DNA of 64,000 nucleotides from Methylorubrum salsuginis. Lineage in GTDB: Bacteria > Pseudomonadota > Alphaproteobacteria > Rhizobiales > Beijerinckiaceae. A program made the position numbers and the translations under genes. Within the stretch, counting starts at the first letter, position 1; each line of letters begins with the position of its first letter. Under the pieces are notes generated by a model that was not told where the DNA came from, searched no databases, and saw only the letters and a list, made by a program, of their open reading frames with translations. This document shows, in pieces, positions 29,008-38,385 of this stretch. Location of the stretch: assembly GCF_900114375.1 (NCBI RefSeq), contig NZ_FOSV01000001.1:426600-490599 (forward strand), written 5' to 3'.

Positions 29008-30090
29008 ATGACCGACGAGCCCCCGCGCCCCGGCCTCCTGCCGTCGCGCCGATCCCTGCTGCGCGCGGGCGCCGCGGCGGCGGCCCTGCCGCTTGGGTTC
29101 GGGATGGGCGGCGTGCGCGCCTGGGGGCCCGGTCCGGCGCCGTTCGATCCCGGCCCGATCTGCCGCCCCACCGCCGCGGAGGCCGCCGCGGGCCCGCTGA
29201 AACCGATCAAGCTCGCCTGGAACGCCACCGCGATCTGCACCGCCGCAGCCCCGCTCGCCAAGGAGCGCGGCATCTTCGCCGCGCACGGGCTCGATGTGGA
29301 GTTCGTCAATTTCGGCGGCTCGACCGAGGCGCTGCTGGAGGCCATCGCGACGGCCAAGGCCGATGCCGGCATCGGCATGGCGCTGCGCTGGCTGAAACCC
29401 CTGGAGCAGGGCTTCGACGTGAAGGTCACCGCCGGCCTGCACGGCGGCTGCCTGCGGCTGCTCGGTGCGAAATCCGCCGGCATCACCGACATCGCCGCGC
29501 TCAAGGGCAAGACGATTGCGATCAGCGACCACGCCAGCCCGGCCAAGAATTTCTTCGCGCTTCTGCTCGCCAAGGCCGGCATCGATCCCGAGACCGGCGT
29601 CGAGTGGCGCCAATACCCGGCCGATCTCCTCAACCTCGCGGTCGAGAAGGGCGAGGCGCAGGCGCTGGCCGATTCCGATCCGCGCACGTGGATCTGGTTG
29701 AAGGACCCGAAATTCGCGGAAGTCGCCACCAACCTGTCGGGCGACTACGCCGACCGCACCTGCTGCGTGGTGGCGGTGCGCGGCAGCTTGATCCGGGGGG
29801 ATCGCGCGGCCGCCGGCGCGCTCACCCGCGCCGTGCTGGAGGCGGGCCACCGCGTCCACGCGGACCCGGAGGACGCCGCCCGCATCTTCTCCGGTTACGG
29901 TGGACGGGGCTCGGTCGAGGATCTGGCCGCGATGCTCAGGAGCCAGCACCACGGCGACCGCCCCGTCGGCGCCGACCTCAAGCGCCAGCTCGTGCTCTAC
30001 GGCGACGAGCTGAAACAGGTGAACGTCCTCAAGCGCTCGACCGATACGGCGAAGTTCGCCGAACGCGTCTACGCCGACGTGCTGAGCTGA
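29008..30090 (+). CDS. ABC substrate-binding protein with Tat signal (SsuA/NrtA-like)
   Basis: A 360-residue protein. ATG 29008 gives a Tat leader with SRRSLLRAGAAAAALPLGFG. The mature part reads IKLAWNATAICTAAAPLAKERGIFAAHGLDVEF, the NMT1/SsuA fold. LKGKTIAISDHASPAKNFFALLLAKAG follows. It is first in a three-gene importer operon; the permease starts 10 nt after its stop. The likely ligand is a sulfonate or sulfone because of the divergent ssuD arm. Confidence 0.85.
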   Translation: MTDEPPRPGLLPSRRSLLRAGAAAAALPLGFGMGGVRAWGPGPAPFDPGPICRPTAAEAAAGPLKPIKLAWNATAICTAAAPLAKERGIFAAHGLDVEFVNFGGSTEALLEAIATAKADAGIGMALRWLKPLEQGFDVKVTAGLHGGCLRLLGAKSAGITDIAALKGKTIAISDHASPAKNFFALLLAKAGIDPETGVEWRQYPADLLNLAVEKGEAQALADSDPRTWIWLKDPKFAEVATNLSGDYADRTCCVVAVRGSLIRGDRAAAGALTRAVLEAGHRVHADPEDAARIFSGYGGRGSVEDLAAMLRSQHHGDRPVGADLKRQLVLYGDELKQVNVLKRSTDTAKFAERVYADVLS

Positions 30091-30100
30091 AGGCGCGCCC

Positions 30101-31096
30101 ATGGCCCATCTCACCGGATTCGCCGGCACCCTGCCAAGCGCGGCGCGCCTTCCCGGACCGCCTTTGCGGGCGCTCGTCCTCGGGGCGGCGTGGCTCGCGC
30201 TCGCAGGCGCGACCTATGCCCTGCCGGAAGAGGGCGATTTTGCTTACACCGCGACCTTCGCCGCCGTTGCGCTGGCCCTCGGCCTAGCGCTCGCGCCGCT
30301 CGCCGCCCTCTCGGCCCGCCTCGGCCGGGCCGGGGCTTCTCTGGCGCATTGGACGCCCTGGCTGACGCTCGTGGCGCTGGGCTTCCTCGCCTGGGAACTG
30401 ATCACCGCGAAGTTCGCGCTCCTGCCAATGCCGTTCTTCCCCCCGCCCCAGGCGATCCTGGAAGTCTTCCTCGACGACTGGCCCCGGCTCGGCGGCTCCA
30501 TCCTGGCCTCGCTGAAGCTGCTGGCGGGCGGTTACCTGATCGGCGCCGGGCTCGGCTTCGTGCTCGGCGTCGCCATCGGCTGGTCGAAGGCGGTGGGCTA
30601 CTGGGCCCATCCGATCCTGCGCTTCGTCGGGCCGTTGCCCGCGACCGCGTGGTTGCCGCTCGCCTTCTTCGTGTTCCACTCGTCGTGGTCGGCCAGCACC
30701 TTCCTGATCGCGCTCGCCACCGGCTTTCCCGTGACGGTGCTGACGTGGTCCGGCGTGGCCGGCGTCAACAAGGCCTATTTCGATGTGGCGCGCACGCTGG
30801 GCGCCTCGCCCGCCTTCCTCGTGCTGCGGGTGGCGGTGCCGGCGGCGCTGCCGCACGTCTTCGTCGGGCTGTTCATGGGGCTCGGCGGCGCGTTCGCCGT
30901 GCTGGTGGTGGCCGAGATGCTCGGCGTGAGGGCCGGCCTCGGCTGGTACCTGCAATGGGCCCAAGGGTGGGCGGCCTACGCCAACCTCTACGCCGCGCTG
31001 ATCGTGATGGCGCTGATGTGCTCCGGGCTCATCTCCCTGCTGTTCCGCTTCCGCGACCGGGTGCTCTCCTGGCAGAAGGGGCTGGTGCAATGGTAG
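30101..31096 (+). CDS. ABC transporter permease (SsuC-like)
   Basis: A 331-residue permease. The N-terminus carries two extra hydrophobic segments before the standard SsuC-like core of about six helices. The EAA loop is LGASPAFLVLRVAVPAALPHVFVGLFMGLG. Its last 7 nt overlap the start of the ATPase gene. It forms the channel with the ATPase and the Tat-exported binding protein. Confidence 0.86.
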   Translation: MAHLTGFAGTLPSAARLPGPPLRALVLGAAWLALAGATYALPEEGDFAYTATFAAVALALGLALAPLAALSARLGRAGASLAHWTPWLTLVALGFLAWELITAKFALLPMPFFPPPQAILEVFLDDWPRLGGSILASLKLLAGGYLIGAGLGFVLGVAIGWSKAVGYWAHPILRFVGPLPATAWLPLAFFVFHSSWSASTFLIALATGFPVTVLTWSGVAGVNKAYFDVARTLGASPAFLVLRVAVPAALPHVFVGLFMGLGGAFAVLVVAEMLGVRAGLGWYLQWAQGWAAYANLYAALIVMALMCSGLISLLFRFRDRVLSWQKGLVQW

Positions 31097-31881
31097 CCGC
31101 GATCCTCGAGCGCCCCAACGCCGACGTGGCCGGATCGCGCCTCGCGATCGAGGCGGTCTCGCACGCCTTCGACATCCGTGGCACGGCCCTGCCCGTCCTC
31201 GACCGCATCTCGCTCGACGTGGCGCCCGGCGGCTTCGTGGCGCTGCTGGGCCCCTCCGGCTGCGGCAAGTCCACCCTGCTGCGCCTCGTCGCCGGGCTGG
31301 AGCCGCCGGGCGCCGGCCGCATCGCCGTCGATGGACGGCGGGTCGAAGGCCCCGACCCGTCGCGTCTCCTCGTGTTCCAGGACCCGACGCTCTATCCCTG
31401 GCGCACGGTGCAGGGGAACGTGAGGCTGGGGCTGGAGGCCCGCGGCGTCGCGAAACCGGACCGCGCGGCGAAGGTCGAGGCGGCGTTGCGCCTCGTCGGG
31501 CTCGACGGCTTCGCCGAGGTGTTTCCCCACCAGCTCTCCGGTGGCATGGCGCAGCGCGCGGCGCTGGCCCGCGCCCTGGTGAACGCGCCGCGCCTGCTGC
31601 TGCTCGACGAGCCGCTCGGCAAGCTCGACGCCCTGACCCGGCTGGCGCTCCAGGCCGAAATCCTGCGGCTGTGGCAGGAGACGCGCTTCACCACCCTCCT
31701 CGTCACCCACGATGTGGAGGAAGCCTTGGTGCTGGCCGAGCGCGTGATCGTGCTCTCCGACCGCCCGGCGGCGATCCGCGCGGACCTGCCCGTCGATCTC
31801 CCCTATCCGCGTCACCGCGACGACCCCGAACTGGTGCGCCTGCGCCGCACGATCCTCGGCATTCTCGGTCAGCCGATCTAG
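31090..31881 (+). CDS. ABC transporter ATPase (SsuB-like)
   Basis: A 263-residue ATPase domain. Walker A is GPSGCGKST, signature LSGGMAQRAALARA, Walker B LLLLDEP, H-loop LVTHDVEEA. ATG 31090 overlaps the permease stop by 7 nt, giving tight stoichiometric coupling. The TYPWRT stretch after the Q-loop is usual for nitrate/sulfonate/taurine ATPases. Confidence 0.88.
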   Translation: MVAAILERPNADVAGSRLAIEAVSHAFDIRGTALPVLDRISLDVAPGGFVALLGPSGCGKSTLLRLVAGLEPPGAGRIAVDGRRVEGPDPSRLLVFQDPTLYPWRTVQGNVRLGLEARGVAKPDRAAKVEAALRLVGLDGFAEVFPHQLSGGMAQRAALARALVNAPRLLLLDEPLGKLDALTRLALQAEILRLWQETRFTTLLVTHDVEEALVLAERVIVLSDRPAAIRADLPVDLPYPRHRDDPELVRLRRTILGILGQPI

Positions 31882-31893
31882 AGCCGTATCCGC

Positions 31894-32058
31894 TTAGGTA
31901 GCGACGGCCAAGTCGGCATCGTAACCGCCTACGGCGAGGCAGTTGCGACACTTGTCAACTGTGAACCGAGCGAAGGTCTGCCGGATGGTGTGCCACGACC
32001 GAGATTGTGGGGCGCTGAGAGGTCTCTCTTTGGAAGCCGTGGCTTCACCCGACTTTAT
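31894..32058 (-). pseudogene. Remnant of an IS630-like transposase C-terminus
   Basis: On the minus strand a short frame ends at the TAA at 31894-31896. Its last part reads SWHTIRQTFARFTVDKCRN and then CLAVGGYDADLAVAT. The F-x-D/E-KCxN-x-A-x-GYDAD pattern resembles the C-terminus of IS630-family transposases. Only ~50 residues remain, cut upstream by a stop. The GC content is visibly lower than in the surroundings. Family assignment is from memory of the motif, so moderate at best. Confidence 0.4.
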
Positions 32059-32098
32059 TTTCTAACAGGTTTCACCCGACTAATTTTTTCACCCGACT
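32044..32098. repeat. Three direct repeats TTCACCCGACT in an AT-rich tract
   Basis: Copies at 32044-32054, 32071-32081 and 32088-32098 are separated by T-rich spacers. The tract follows the transposase remnant and precedes the glmS 3' end. It could be an insertion scar or a terminator-like zone for the importer operon; T runs lie at 32083-32089 and 32098-32104. Confidence 0.6.
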
Positions 32099-32138
32099 TT
32101 TTTTGCCATGGACACACGCACGGCTGAAACCTCGGCCC

Positions 32139-33965
32139 CTACTCCACCGTCACCGACTTCGCGAGGTTGCGCGGCTGGTCCACGTCTTTCCCCATGAAGA
32201 CGGCGGTGTGATAGGCGATCAACTGCACCGGCACCGCGTAGACGATGGGGGCGACCACCGGGTCCACCTCCGGCATGGTCAGCGTCGCCAGCGTGTCGAG
32301 GCCGGCGGCGGCCGCGCCACGGGCGTCGCCGACGAGGATGATCTTGCCGCCCCGCGCCGCGACCTCCTGCATGTTCGAGACCGTCTTCTCGAAGATCGCG
32401 TCGTGGGGCGCAATGACGATCACCGGCACGCTCTCGTCGATCAGCGCGATGGGCCCGTGCTTGAGTTCGCCCGCCGCATAACCTTCGGCGTGGATGTAGC
32501 TGATTTCCTTGAGCTTCAGCGCGCCTTCGAGCGCCATCGGATAGCTGGTGCCGCGGCCCAGATAGAGCACGTCGCGGGCCTTGGCGATCTCGCGGGCTAG
32601 CGCCTCGACCTCCCCCTCCAGCTTCACCGAGTCCGCCATCAGCCCCGGCACGGAGATGAGCGCGTCGACCAGCGCCCGCTCTCGGGCCGCATCGATCGTG
32701 CCCCGCGCCCGGCCCGCCGCGATGGCGAGGCAGAGCAGCACGGTAAGCTGACACGAGAAGGCTTTCGTCGAGGCCACGCCGATCTCGGGGCCGGCGAGCG
32801 TCGGCATCACCGCGGAGGATTCCCGCGCGATGGTCGAGGTCGGCACGTTGACGACGCTGAGGGTGTGCTGGCCCTGGGCCTTCGCATAGCGCAGCGAGGC
32901 CAGGGTGTCGGCGGTCTCGCCCGATTGCGAGATGACCAGCGTCAGCCCGCCCTGCTCCAGCGGCGGCTCGCGGTAGCGGGTCTCGGAGGCGACGTCGATC
33001 TCGACCGGCAGCCGCGCGATCGTCTCGAACCAGTACTTGGCCACCAGGCCGGCATAGAAGGCGGTGCCGCAGGCGGTGATCGACAGGCGCGACAGTTTCG
33101 CGAAGTCGAAGGGTAGCGTGCCGGGCAGCGCGATGCGCCCATTCGCCATGTCGACGTAGTGGGCGAGCGTACGGCCGACGACCTCCGGCTGCTCGTGGAT
33201 TTCCTTGGCCATGAAGTGGCGGTGGTTGCCCTTGTCGACGAGGTAGGCTTGCGTGGCGATGCGCTGGCGGGCGCGCTTCACCACCGCGCCCTCGATGTCG
33301 CGGATCTCGGCGCCGTCGCGGGTCAGGATCGCCCAGTCGCCCTCTTCGAGATAGGTGATCTCGTCGGTGAAGGGGGCGAGCGCGAGCGCATCGGAGCCGA
33401 GATAGGTCTCACCCCGGCCGAAGCCGATGGCGAGCGGCGCGCCGTGGCGGGCGCCGATCAGGAAGTCCTCCTCGCCGGCGAACAGGAAGCCCAGCGCGAA
33501 GGCGCCGCGCAGGCGCGGCAGCGCGGCGGCGACCGCCTCCACGGCTCCGAGCCCCTGCCCCATCAGGTGATGGACGAGCTGCGCCACGACCTCGGTGTCG
33601 GTGTCGGACTCGAACCGGGCGCCGGTGGCCTGCAGCTCTTCCTTCAGCTCGCGAAAATTCTCGATGATGCCGTTATGGACCACGGCCAGCCGCTCGGTGG
33701 CGTGGGGATGGGCGTTGGTCTCGTTGGGGCGCCCATGCGTCGCCCAGCGGGTGTGGCCGATGCCGATGGCGCCGGACAGCGGCGCCTGCGACAGCTTGAT
33801 CTGGAGGTTGGAGAGCTTGCCCTCGGCGCGCCTGCGCTCCAGCCGGCCGTGCTCCAAAGTGGCGATTCCGGCGGAATCGTAGCCGCGATATTCGAGCCGC
33901 CGCAGCGCCTCGACCAGCCCATCCGCCACCGACTCGCGCCCGACGATGCCGACGATTCCGCACAT
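32139..33965 (-). CDS. glmS: Glutamine-fructose-6-phosphate aminotransferase (isomerizing)
   Basis: A 608-residue protein that makes glucosamine-6-phosphate from fructose-6-P and glutamine, the first step to UDP-GlcNAc. The N-terminal class II glutaminase starts with the nucleophile Cys after Met (MCGIVGIVG). Two SIS domains follow (ISQSGETADTLASLRYAKAQ and YLGRGTSYPMALEGALKLKE). The C-terminus DQPRNLAKSVTVE is canonical. ATG 33965 is the only sensible start. Same strand as glmU, 364 nt downstream of it. Confidence 0.97.
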   Translation of the reverse strand: MCGIVGIVGRESVADGLVEALRRLEYRGYDSAGIATLEHGRLERRRAEGKLSNLQIKLSQAPLSGAIGIGHTRWATHGRPNETNAHPHATERLAVVHNGIIENFRELKEELQATGARFESDTDTEVVAQLVHHLMGQGLGAVEAVAAALPRLRGAFALGFLFAGEEDFLIGARHGAPLAIGFGRGETYLGSDALALAPFTDEITYLEEGDWAILTRDGAEIRDIEGAVVKRARQRIATQAYLVDKGNHRHFMAKEIHEQPEVVGRTLAHYVDMANGRIALPGTLPFDFAKLSRLSITACGTAFYAGLVAKYWFETIARLPVEIDVASETRYREPPLEQGGLTLVISQSGETADTLASLRYAKAQGQHTLSVVNVPTSTIARESSAVMPTLAGPEIGVASTKAFSCQLTVLLCLAIAAGRARGTIDAARERALVDALISVPGLMADSVKLEGEVEALAREIAKARDVLYLGRGTSYPMALEGALKLKEISYIHAEGYAAGELKHGPIALIDESVPVIVIAPHDAIFEKTVSNMQEVAARGGKIILVGDARGAAAAGLDTLATLTMPEVDPVVAPIVYAVPVQLIAYHTAVFMGKDVDQPRNLAKSVTVE

Positions 33966-34329
33966 GGTCCGATCCTCAACGCCGCCCGGCCGCCCACACG
34001 CCGGCATCCCGAAACGGGACACTGCCCCGCTCCGCCATGTTGCAGTGCAAGGGACGGACCTCAAGGGGCCGCGCGAAACCGGGCTTGTACCGGATCGCGG
34101 CGGCACAAGGCCAGCGGTTACGGCGGGGGCTTCGCGACCCGGCGCCATGGGGCGTCCGCCCCCTCATCACACCCACCGCCGTCATTCCGGGGCCGCGCAG
34201 CGGAACCCGGACCCGAAGGGGCGCGCCGGAGGCGTGCAATCCACGACTGGCCGCGACGGTGACAACAGCCGCGCATCACGGGTGGATTCCGGGTTCGCCT
34301 TCGGCGCCCCGGAATGACGGTGGTGGCAA
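33966..34329. repeat. glmU-glmS intergenic region with long inverted repeat
   Basis: Perfect 15-bp arms CCGTCATTCCGGGGC (34179-34193) and GCCCCGGAATGACGG (34306-34320) flank ~110 nt with shorter internal pairs. The element starts right after the glmU stop. A half copy of the right arm recurs at ~47895-47915. This type of palindrome is common in Rhizobiales. The remaining 200 nt should hold the glmS promoter. Confidence 0.65.
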
Positions 34330-35706
34330 TCAGCCGTTCTTCGCAGCCTTCGCCGCGTTCAGCGTCTGCCGCAGCGTCTTGGCCGCACCCTCGCGCGTCG
34401 TCTGCCGACCCCGGGCGAGCGCCAGGGCGTCGGCGGGGACGTCGCGGGTGATGACCGAGCCGGCGCCGACGAGCGCGCCGTCGCCGATGTGGACGGGGGC
34501 GACCAGCGCCGAATTCGAGCCGATGAAGGCGCCCGCGCCGATCACCGTCTTATGCTTCGACACGCCGTCGTAATTGCAGGTGATGGTGCCGGCACCGATA
34601 TTCGCGCCCGCGCCGACCTCGGCGTCGCCGAGATAGGTCAGGTGCGAGGCCTTGGCGCCCGCGTGCAGGGTGGCGTTCTTCACCTCGACGAAGTTGCCGA
34701 GATGGACGCCTTCCTCCAGCACCGCGCCGCCGCGCAGGCGCACATGCGGGCCGATATCGGTGCCCGCCATCAGCCGGGCATCGTGCAGGTGCGAGAAGGC
34801 GCGAACCGTGCAGCCGTCGCCGATCACCACGCCGGGGCCGAACACGCAATGGGGCTCCACCAGCACGTCGCGGCCGAGCACGGTGTCGGCGCTCAAGAAA
34901 ACGGTCTCGGGGGCGATCAGCGTCGCGCCGCCGAGCTGGGCCGCGCGGCGCAGGCGCGCCTGGATCGCGGCCTCGGCCACCGAGAGCTGAACCCGGTCGT
35001 TGACGCCGAGCGCCTCGTCCTCGGCCACATCCACCACGGCCACTTGGAGTCCGTCGGCGACGGCGAGCGCGACCGCGTCGGTGAGGTAGTATTCGCGGTT
35101 GGCGTTGTCGTTGCCGATCCGGGAGAGAAGCGACAGGGCATGCGCCCCGGAGAGCGCCATCAGCCCGGCATTCGACAGCCGCACCGCCCGCTCCTCGGCG
35201 CTCGCGTCCTTCTCCTCGCGGATCGCCACGACCCGGCCGCCCTCGGTCAGCACCCGTCCGTAGCCGGTCGGGTCGCGCGCCTCGAAGGCCAGCACCGCGA
35301 CCGCCGCGCCCGCGCGCAAGGGGGCCCGCAGCCGCGCATAGGTCTCGGCGGTGATCAGCGGCGTGTCGCCGAAGGCCACCAGCACGTCGGCCGGACGGCC
35401 CTCGATCGCCGCGCGGGCGGCGAGCACGGCATGCGCGGTGCCGAGGCGCTCGGCCTGGGGATGGGTGCTGGCGCCCGGCGCCATGCGGGCGACCTCGTCG
35501 GCCACGTCCGCGCGGCCGGGCTCGACCACCACGGCGAGGTTTTGGGCGCCCGCCTCCTGCACGGCGGCGAGCACGTGGCCGAGCATCGTGCGGTGGGCCA
35601 GCGCGTGCAGCACCTTGGGCCGCTCCGAGCGCATCCGCGTGCCCTTGCCGGCGGCGAGTACAATCGCGGTGAACCCGCCCCCCGCCGTGCCGTGATCCGC
35701 GCTCAT
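34330..35706 (-). CDS. glmU: Bifunctional UDP-GlcNAc pyrophosphorylase / glucosamine-1-P acetyltransferase
   Basis: A 458-residue protein. The N-terminal nucleotidyltransferase has [25 protein letters not shown] and the NREYYLTD motif. The C-terminal left-handed beta-helix hexapeptide domain contains [17 protein letters not shown] and [11 protein letters not shown]. It performs the last two steps to UDP-GlcNAc, the precursor of peptidoglycan and LPS. It is upstream of glmS on the same strand. Confidence 0.96.
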   Translation of the reverse strand: MSADHGTAGGGFTAIVLAAGKGTRMRSERPKVLHALAHRTMLGHVLAAVQEAGAQNLAVVVEPGRADVADEVARMAPGASTHPQAERLGTAHAVLAARAAIEGRPADVLVAFGDTPLITAETYARLRAPLRAGAAVAVLAFEARDPTGYGRVLTEGGRVVAIREEKDASAEERAVRLSNAGLMALSGAHALSLLSRIGNDNANREYYLTDAVALAVADGLQVAVVDVAEDEALGVNDRVQLSVAEAAIQARLRRAAQLGGATLIAPETVFLSADTVLGRDVLVEPHCVFGPGVVIGDGCTVRAFSHLHDARLMAGTDIGPHVRLRGGAVLEEGVHLGNFVEVKNATLHAGAKASHLTYLGDAEVGAGANIGAGTITCNYDGVSKHKTVIGAGAFIGSNSALVAPVHIGDGALVGAGSVITRDVPADALALARGRQTTREGAAKTLRQTLNAAKAAKNG

Positions 35707-35876
35707 CCGTCCGGTCCCTCACCGCTGGTCGTGTCGGCGGCGGTGTAGCCGATCCGTGCCGACGCGCGAAGACCGTGCCCGCCACGCTGACATTTGCCTG
35801 ACATCCGCCGTCAGGCCGGCGCCGGGGGCCGGGGGCTATCGAGGCCGGGTCCTCTTCCAATCCCAAGGAGCCTTCG

Positions 35877-36194
35877 ATGACCCGGACCTTCGCCCCCAAA
35901 TCCTTCGTCTTCGGCCTCGTCGCGGCCGGCCTGCTGACCGCCCCGGCGCTCGCCGACGACCGGCCCGGCCCCGACTGGATGCCGATCGAAGGCGCGGTGC
36001 GCGCCCTCGAACAGGCCGGCTATTCCGGCATCCGCGGCCTGGAGGCCGACGATGGCGTCTGGGAGGGCAAGGCCGTGAAGGACGGCCGCAGCGTCAAGGT
36101 GAAAGTCGATCCGCAGAGCGGCGCCGTCACCGAGAAGGCGGCCAAGGCCTCCAAAGCCTCGGACAAGCGCGACGCGGACGGCGACGACGATTGA
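35877..36194 (+). CDS. PepSY-domain periplasmic protein
   Basis: A 105-residue protein with a signal peptide of ~26 residues (ending ALADD). One PepSY-like domain follows (IEGAVRALEQAGYSGIRGLE, then KVKVDPQSGAVTE) and a charged Lys/Asp tail. Such proteins are small periplasmic modulators, often near peptidases or kinases; there is no such neighbour here. AAGGAG lies 8 nt before the ATG. Confidence 0.82.
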   Translation: MTRTFAPKSFVFGLVAAGLLTAPALADDRPGPDWMPIEGAVRALEQAGYSGIRGLEADDGVWEGKAVKDGRSVKVKVDPQSGAVTEKAAKASKASDKRDADGDDD

Positions 36195-36341
36195 GGCCGG
36201 AACCCGGCGGCGCCCCGCACCGGAGCCGCCGCCCTCCGCGCAACGCCGCCGCGCGGCCGGCGTAGTGGTCGGCGGCCCTCCGACGCGCTAGAAGCGGGCA
36301 CCGATTCCCGATCCGGCCCCTTTGGCCGTGAAGGCGACCCC

Positions 36342-38051
36342 TTGCCCTTTCCGCCCCTACCCACTCCCCTCGCCCGGGCGCTCGAAGCGCGCAGCTACGC
36401 CGAGCCGACGCCCGTCCAGCAGGCCGTGCTCGACGCCGAGACGGGGCGCGACCTGCTCGTCTCGGCCCAGACCGGCTCGGGCAAGACCGTCGCCTTCGGG
36501 CTGGCCATCGCCGGCACGCTGCTCGACGCGAACGAGGCCCTGCCCCCGCCCGGCGCGCCGCTGGCGCTCGCCATCGCGCCCACCCGCGAACTGGCTCTTC
36601 AGGTCCAGCGCGAGCTGATGTGGCTCTATGCCGAAACCGGCGCGCGGGTGATCGCCAATGTCGGCGGCATGGACCCGCGCCGGGAATCGCGCGCGCTGGA
36701 AGCCGGCGCCCACATCGTCGTCGGCACGCCGGGCCGCCTGCGCGACCATCTGGAGCGCGGTCGCCTCGTCACCGAGAATCTCCGCGCGGTCGTCCTCGAC
36801 GAGGCCGACGAGATGCTCGACATGGGATTCCGCGAGGATCTGGAATTCATCCTCGCCGCGACGCCGCCCGCGCGGCGCACGCTGCTGTTCTCGGCCACGC
36901 TGCCGAAGGCCATCGTGACCCTGGCCGAGCGCTACCAGCGCGACGCCCTGCGGCTGGCGGTCGCCGGCGAGACCCGCGGCCATGCCGACATCGCCTACCG
37001 CGCCGTCCGCGTGATGCCGCGCGAGGTCGAGCACGCCGTCGTCAACGTGCTGCGCTTCATCGATGCGCCGGTCTCGATCGTGTTCTGCAACACCCGCGAT
37101 GGGGTGCGCCATCTCCAGGCCTCGCTGACTGAGCGCGGCTTTTCCGCCGTGGCGCTCTCGGGCGAACTCGGCCAGGGCGAGCGCAACGCCGCGCTCCAGG
37201 CCCTGCGCGACGGCCGCGCCCGCGTCTGCGTCGCCACCGACGTCGCCGCCCGCGGCATCGACCTGCCGGGCCTCGACCTCGTCATCCACGCCGACCTGCC
37301 CCACGACGCCGAGGTGATGCAGCACCGCTCCGGCCGCACCGGCCGCGCCGGGCGAAAAGGCACGAGCGTGGTGCTGGTGCCGGCCTCCCGGCGGCGCCGC
37401 GCCGAGCAGATGTTCGCCATCGCCAAGGTCAACGCCGAGTGGAGCGGCCCGCCGACGGCGGACGAGATCCGCGTGCTCGACCGCGAGCGGATGATGGCCG
37501 ACCCGCTGCTCGCCGAAGTCGAGTCGGACGAGGACCGCGACTGGGAGAAGGAATGGGCCGAGGCGCTGCTGGAGCGCTTCCCGCCGGAGCGCCTCGCGGC
37601 GTCGCTGGCGCGGCTCTACCGCTCCCGCATCCCCGTTCCGGAGGACGTGACCGATCCGGGCTTCGAGCCGCCGCGCCGCTCCGATCCCCGCGTCGGCGCC
37701 CCCATCGGCGCCCCGCGCGTGGGCGACGACGAGCCCGGCGTCTGGTTCCGGCTCAACATGGGCCGGCGCGACCGGGCCGAGCCGCGCCGCCTTCTGCCGA
37801 TGCTGACCCGCCGTGGCGGGATCGGCCGCGGCGACATCGGCGCGATCCGCATCTTCGACCGGGAGACCACCTTCGAGATTCGCGGCAGCGCCGCCGAGGC
37901 CTTCGCCGAGGCCTTCGCCCGCCGGGGACCGCCGGACGTGCGCGTCGAGCGGATGCAGGGCGAGGCCCCGGCCGCCGGCAAGCCGCCGAAAAGCCCGCGC
38001 GCCGCCAAGCACCGCCGCGAAGTCGTCGGCAAGACGGCGCAGCGGCGCTGA
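36342..38051 (+). CDS. DEAD-box RNA helicase with DbpA-type RNA-binding domain
   Basis: A 569-residue protein starting at a TTG (MPFPPLPTPLARALEARSYAEPTPVQ). Motifs: Q motif PTPVQQ, AQTGSGKT, PTRELA, TPGR, DEAD, SAT, ARGID, HRSGRTGRAG. A linker is followed at ~430-520 by the DbpA-like fold (WFRLNMGRRDRAEPRRLLPML, then GRGDIGAIRIFDRETTFEI) and a basic tail. It likely works in ribosome assembly or cold adaptation. The TTG is the best start visible since no ATG or GTG lies in frame just upstream. Confidence 0.9.
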   Translation: MPFPPLPTPLARALEARSYAEPTPVQQAVLDAETGRDLLVSAQTGSGKTVAFGLAIAGTLLDANEALPPPGAPLALAIAPTRELALQVQRELMWLYAETGARVIANVGGMDPRRESRALEAGAHIVVGTPGRLRDHLERGRLVTENLRAVVLDEADEMLDMGFREDLEFILAATPPARRTLLFSATLPKAIVTLAERYQRDALRLAVAGETRGHADIAYRAVRVMPREVEHAVVNVLRFIDAPVSIVFCNTRDGVRHLQASLTERGFSAVALSGELGQGERNAALQALRDGRARVCVATDVAARGIDLPGLDLVIHADLPHDAEVMQHRSGRTGRAGRKGTSVVLVPASRRRRAEQMFAIAKVNAEWSGPPTADEIRVLDRERMMADPLLAEVESDEDRDWEKEWAEALLERFPPERLAASLARLYRSRIPVPEDVTDPGFEPPRRSDPRVGAPIGAPRVGDDEPGVWFRLNMGRRDRAEPRRLLPMLTRRGGIGRGDIGAIRIFDRETTFEIRGSAAEAFAEAFARRGPPDVRVERMQGEAPAAGKPPKSPRAAKHRREVVGKTAQRR

Positions 38052-38385
38052 TTCCTCTTGGGATGGGGGCGGCCGCGAGGGCGGCCGTCTCGATCAAGCC
38101 CGCGCCGTCATTGCGCGGCGGGGCGTCAGCACTCCGGGGCGCGACCGCGGTGTCGAGGACGCTTCGAGCGCGGGTCCCATCCCCCGCGGATATCGGGCCT
38201 GCCCGCTAGCCGCTCTTTGCCTGCCCAGATCGAGCAAGCCCGATCTGGATGGGGAGGGGTTCGAGGGGCAGGGTGAGGCAGGAGCGGTGCCTTCCGCACC
38301 ACCCCCCTCCTCCGTCTTCCCCATAGGGGGAGGAGCGCGCGACCTGAAGCGTGAGGGCTTGGGGCTGCCGGCCGGGCCCGCGCCC
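38052..38385. repeat. Intergenic region with mosaic palindromic element
   Basis: At 38210-38345 lies an element related to that at 8401-8600. It has a CAAGCCCGATCTGG...GGGGAGG block and CAGATCG/CGATCTG arms, then a CCCCCCTCCTCC / GGGGGAGGAG pair. The region lies between convergent genes and contains no credible gene. Confidence 0.55.

Noticed and set aside
33966..34329. glmS ribozyme
   Set aside because: Such ribozymes are known from Gram-positive bacteria; the leader here holds only Rhizobiales-type palindromes.
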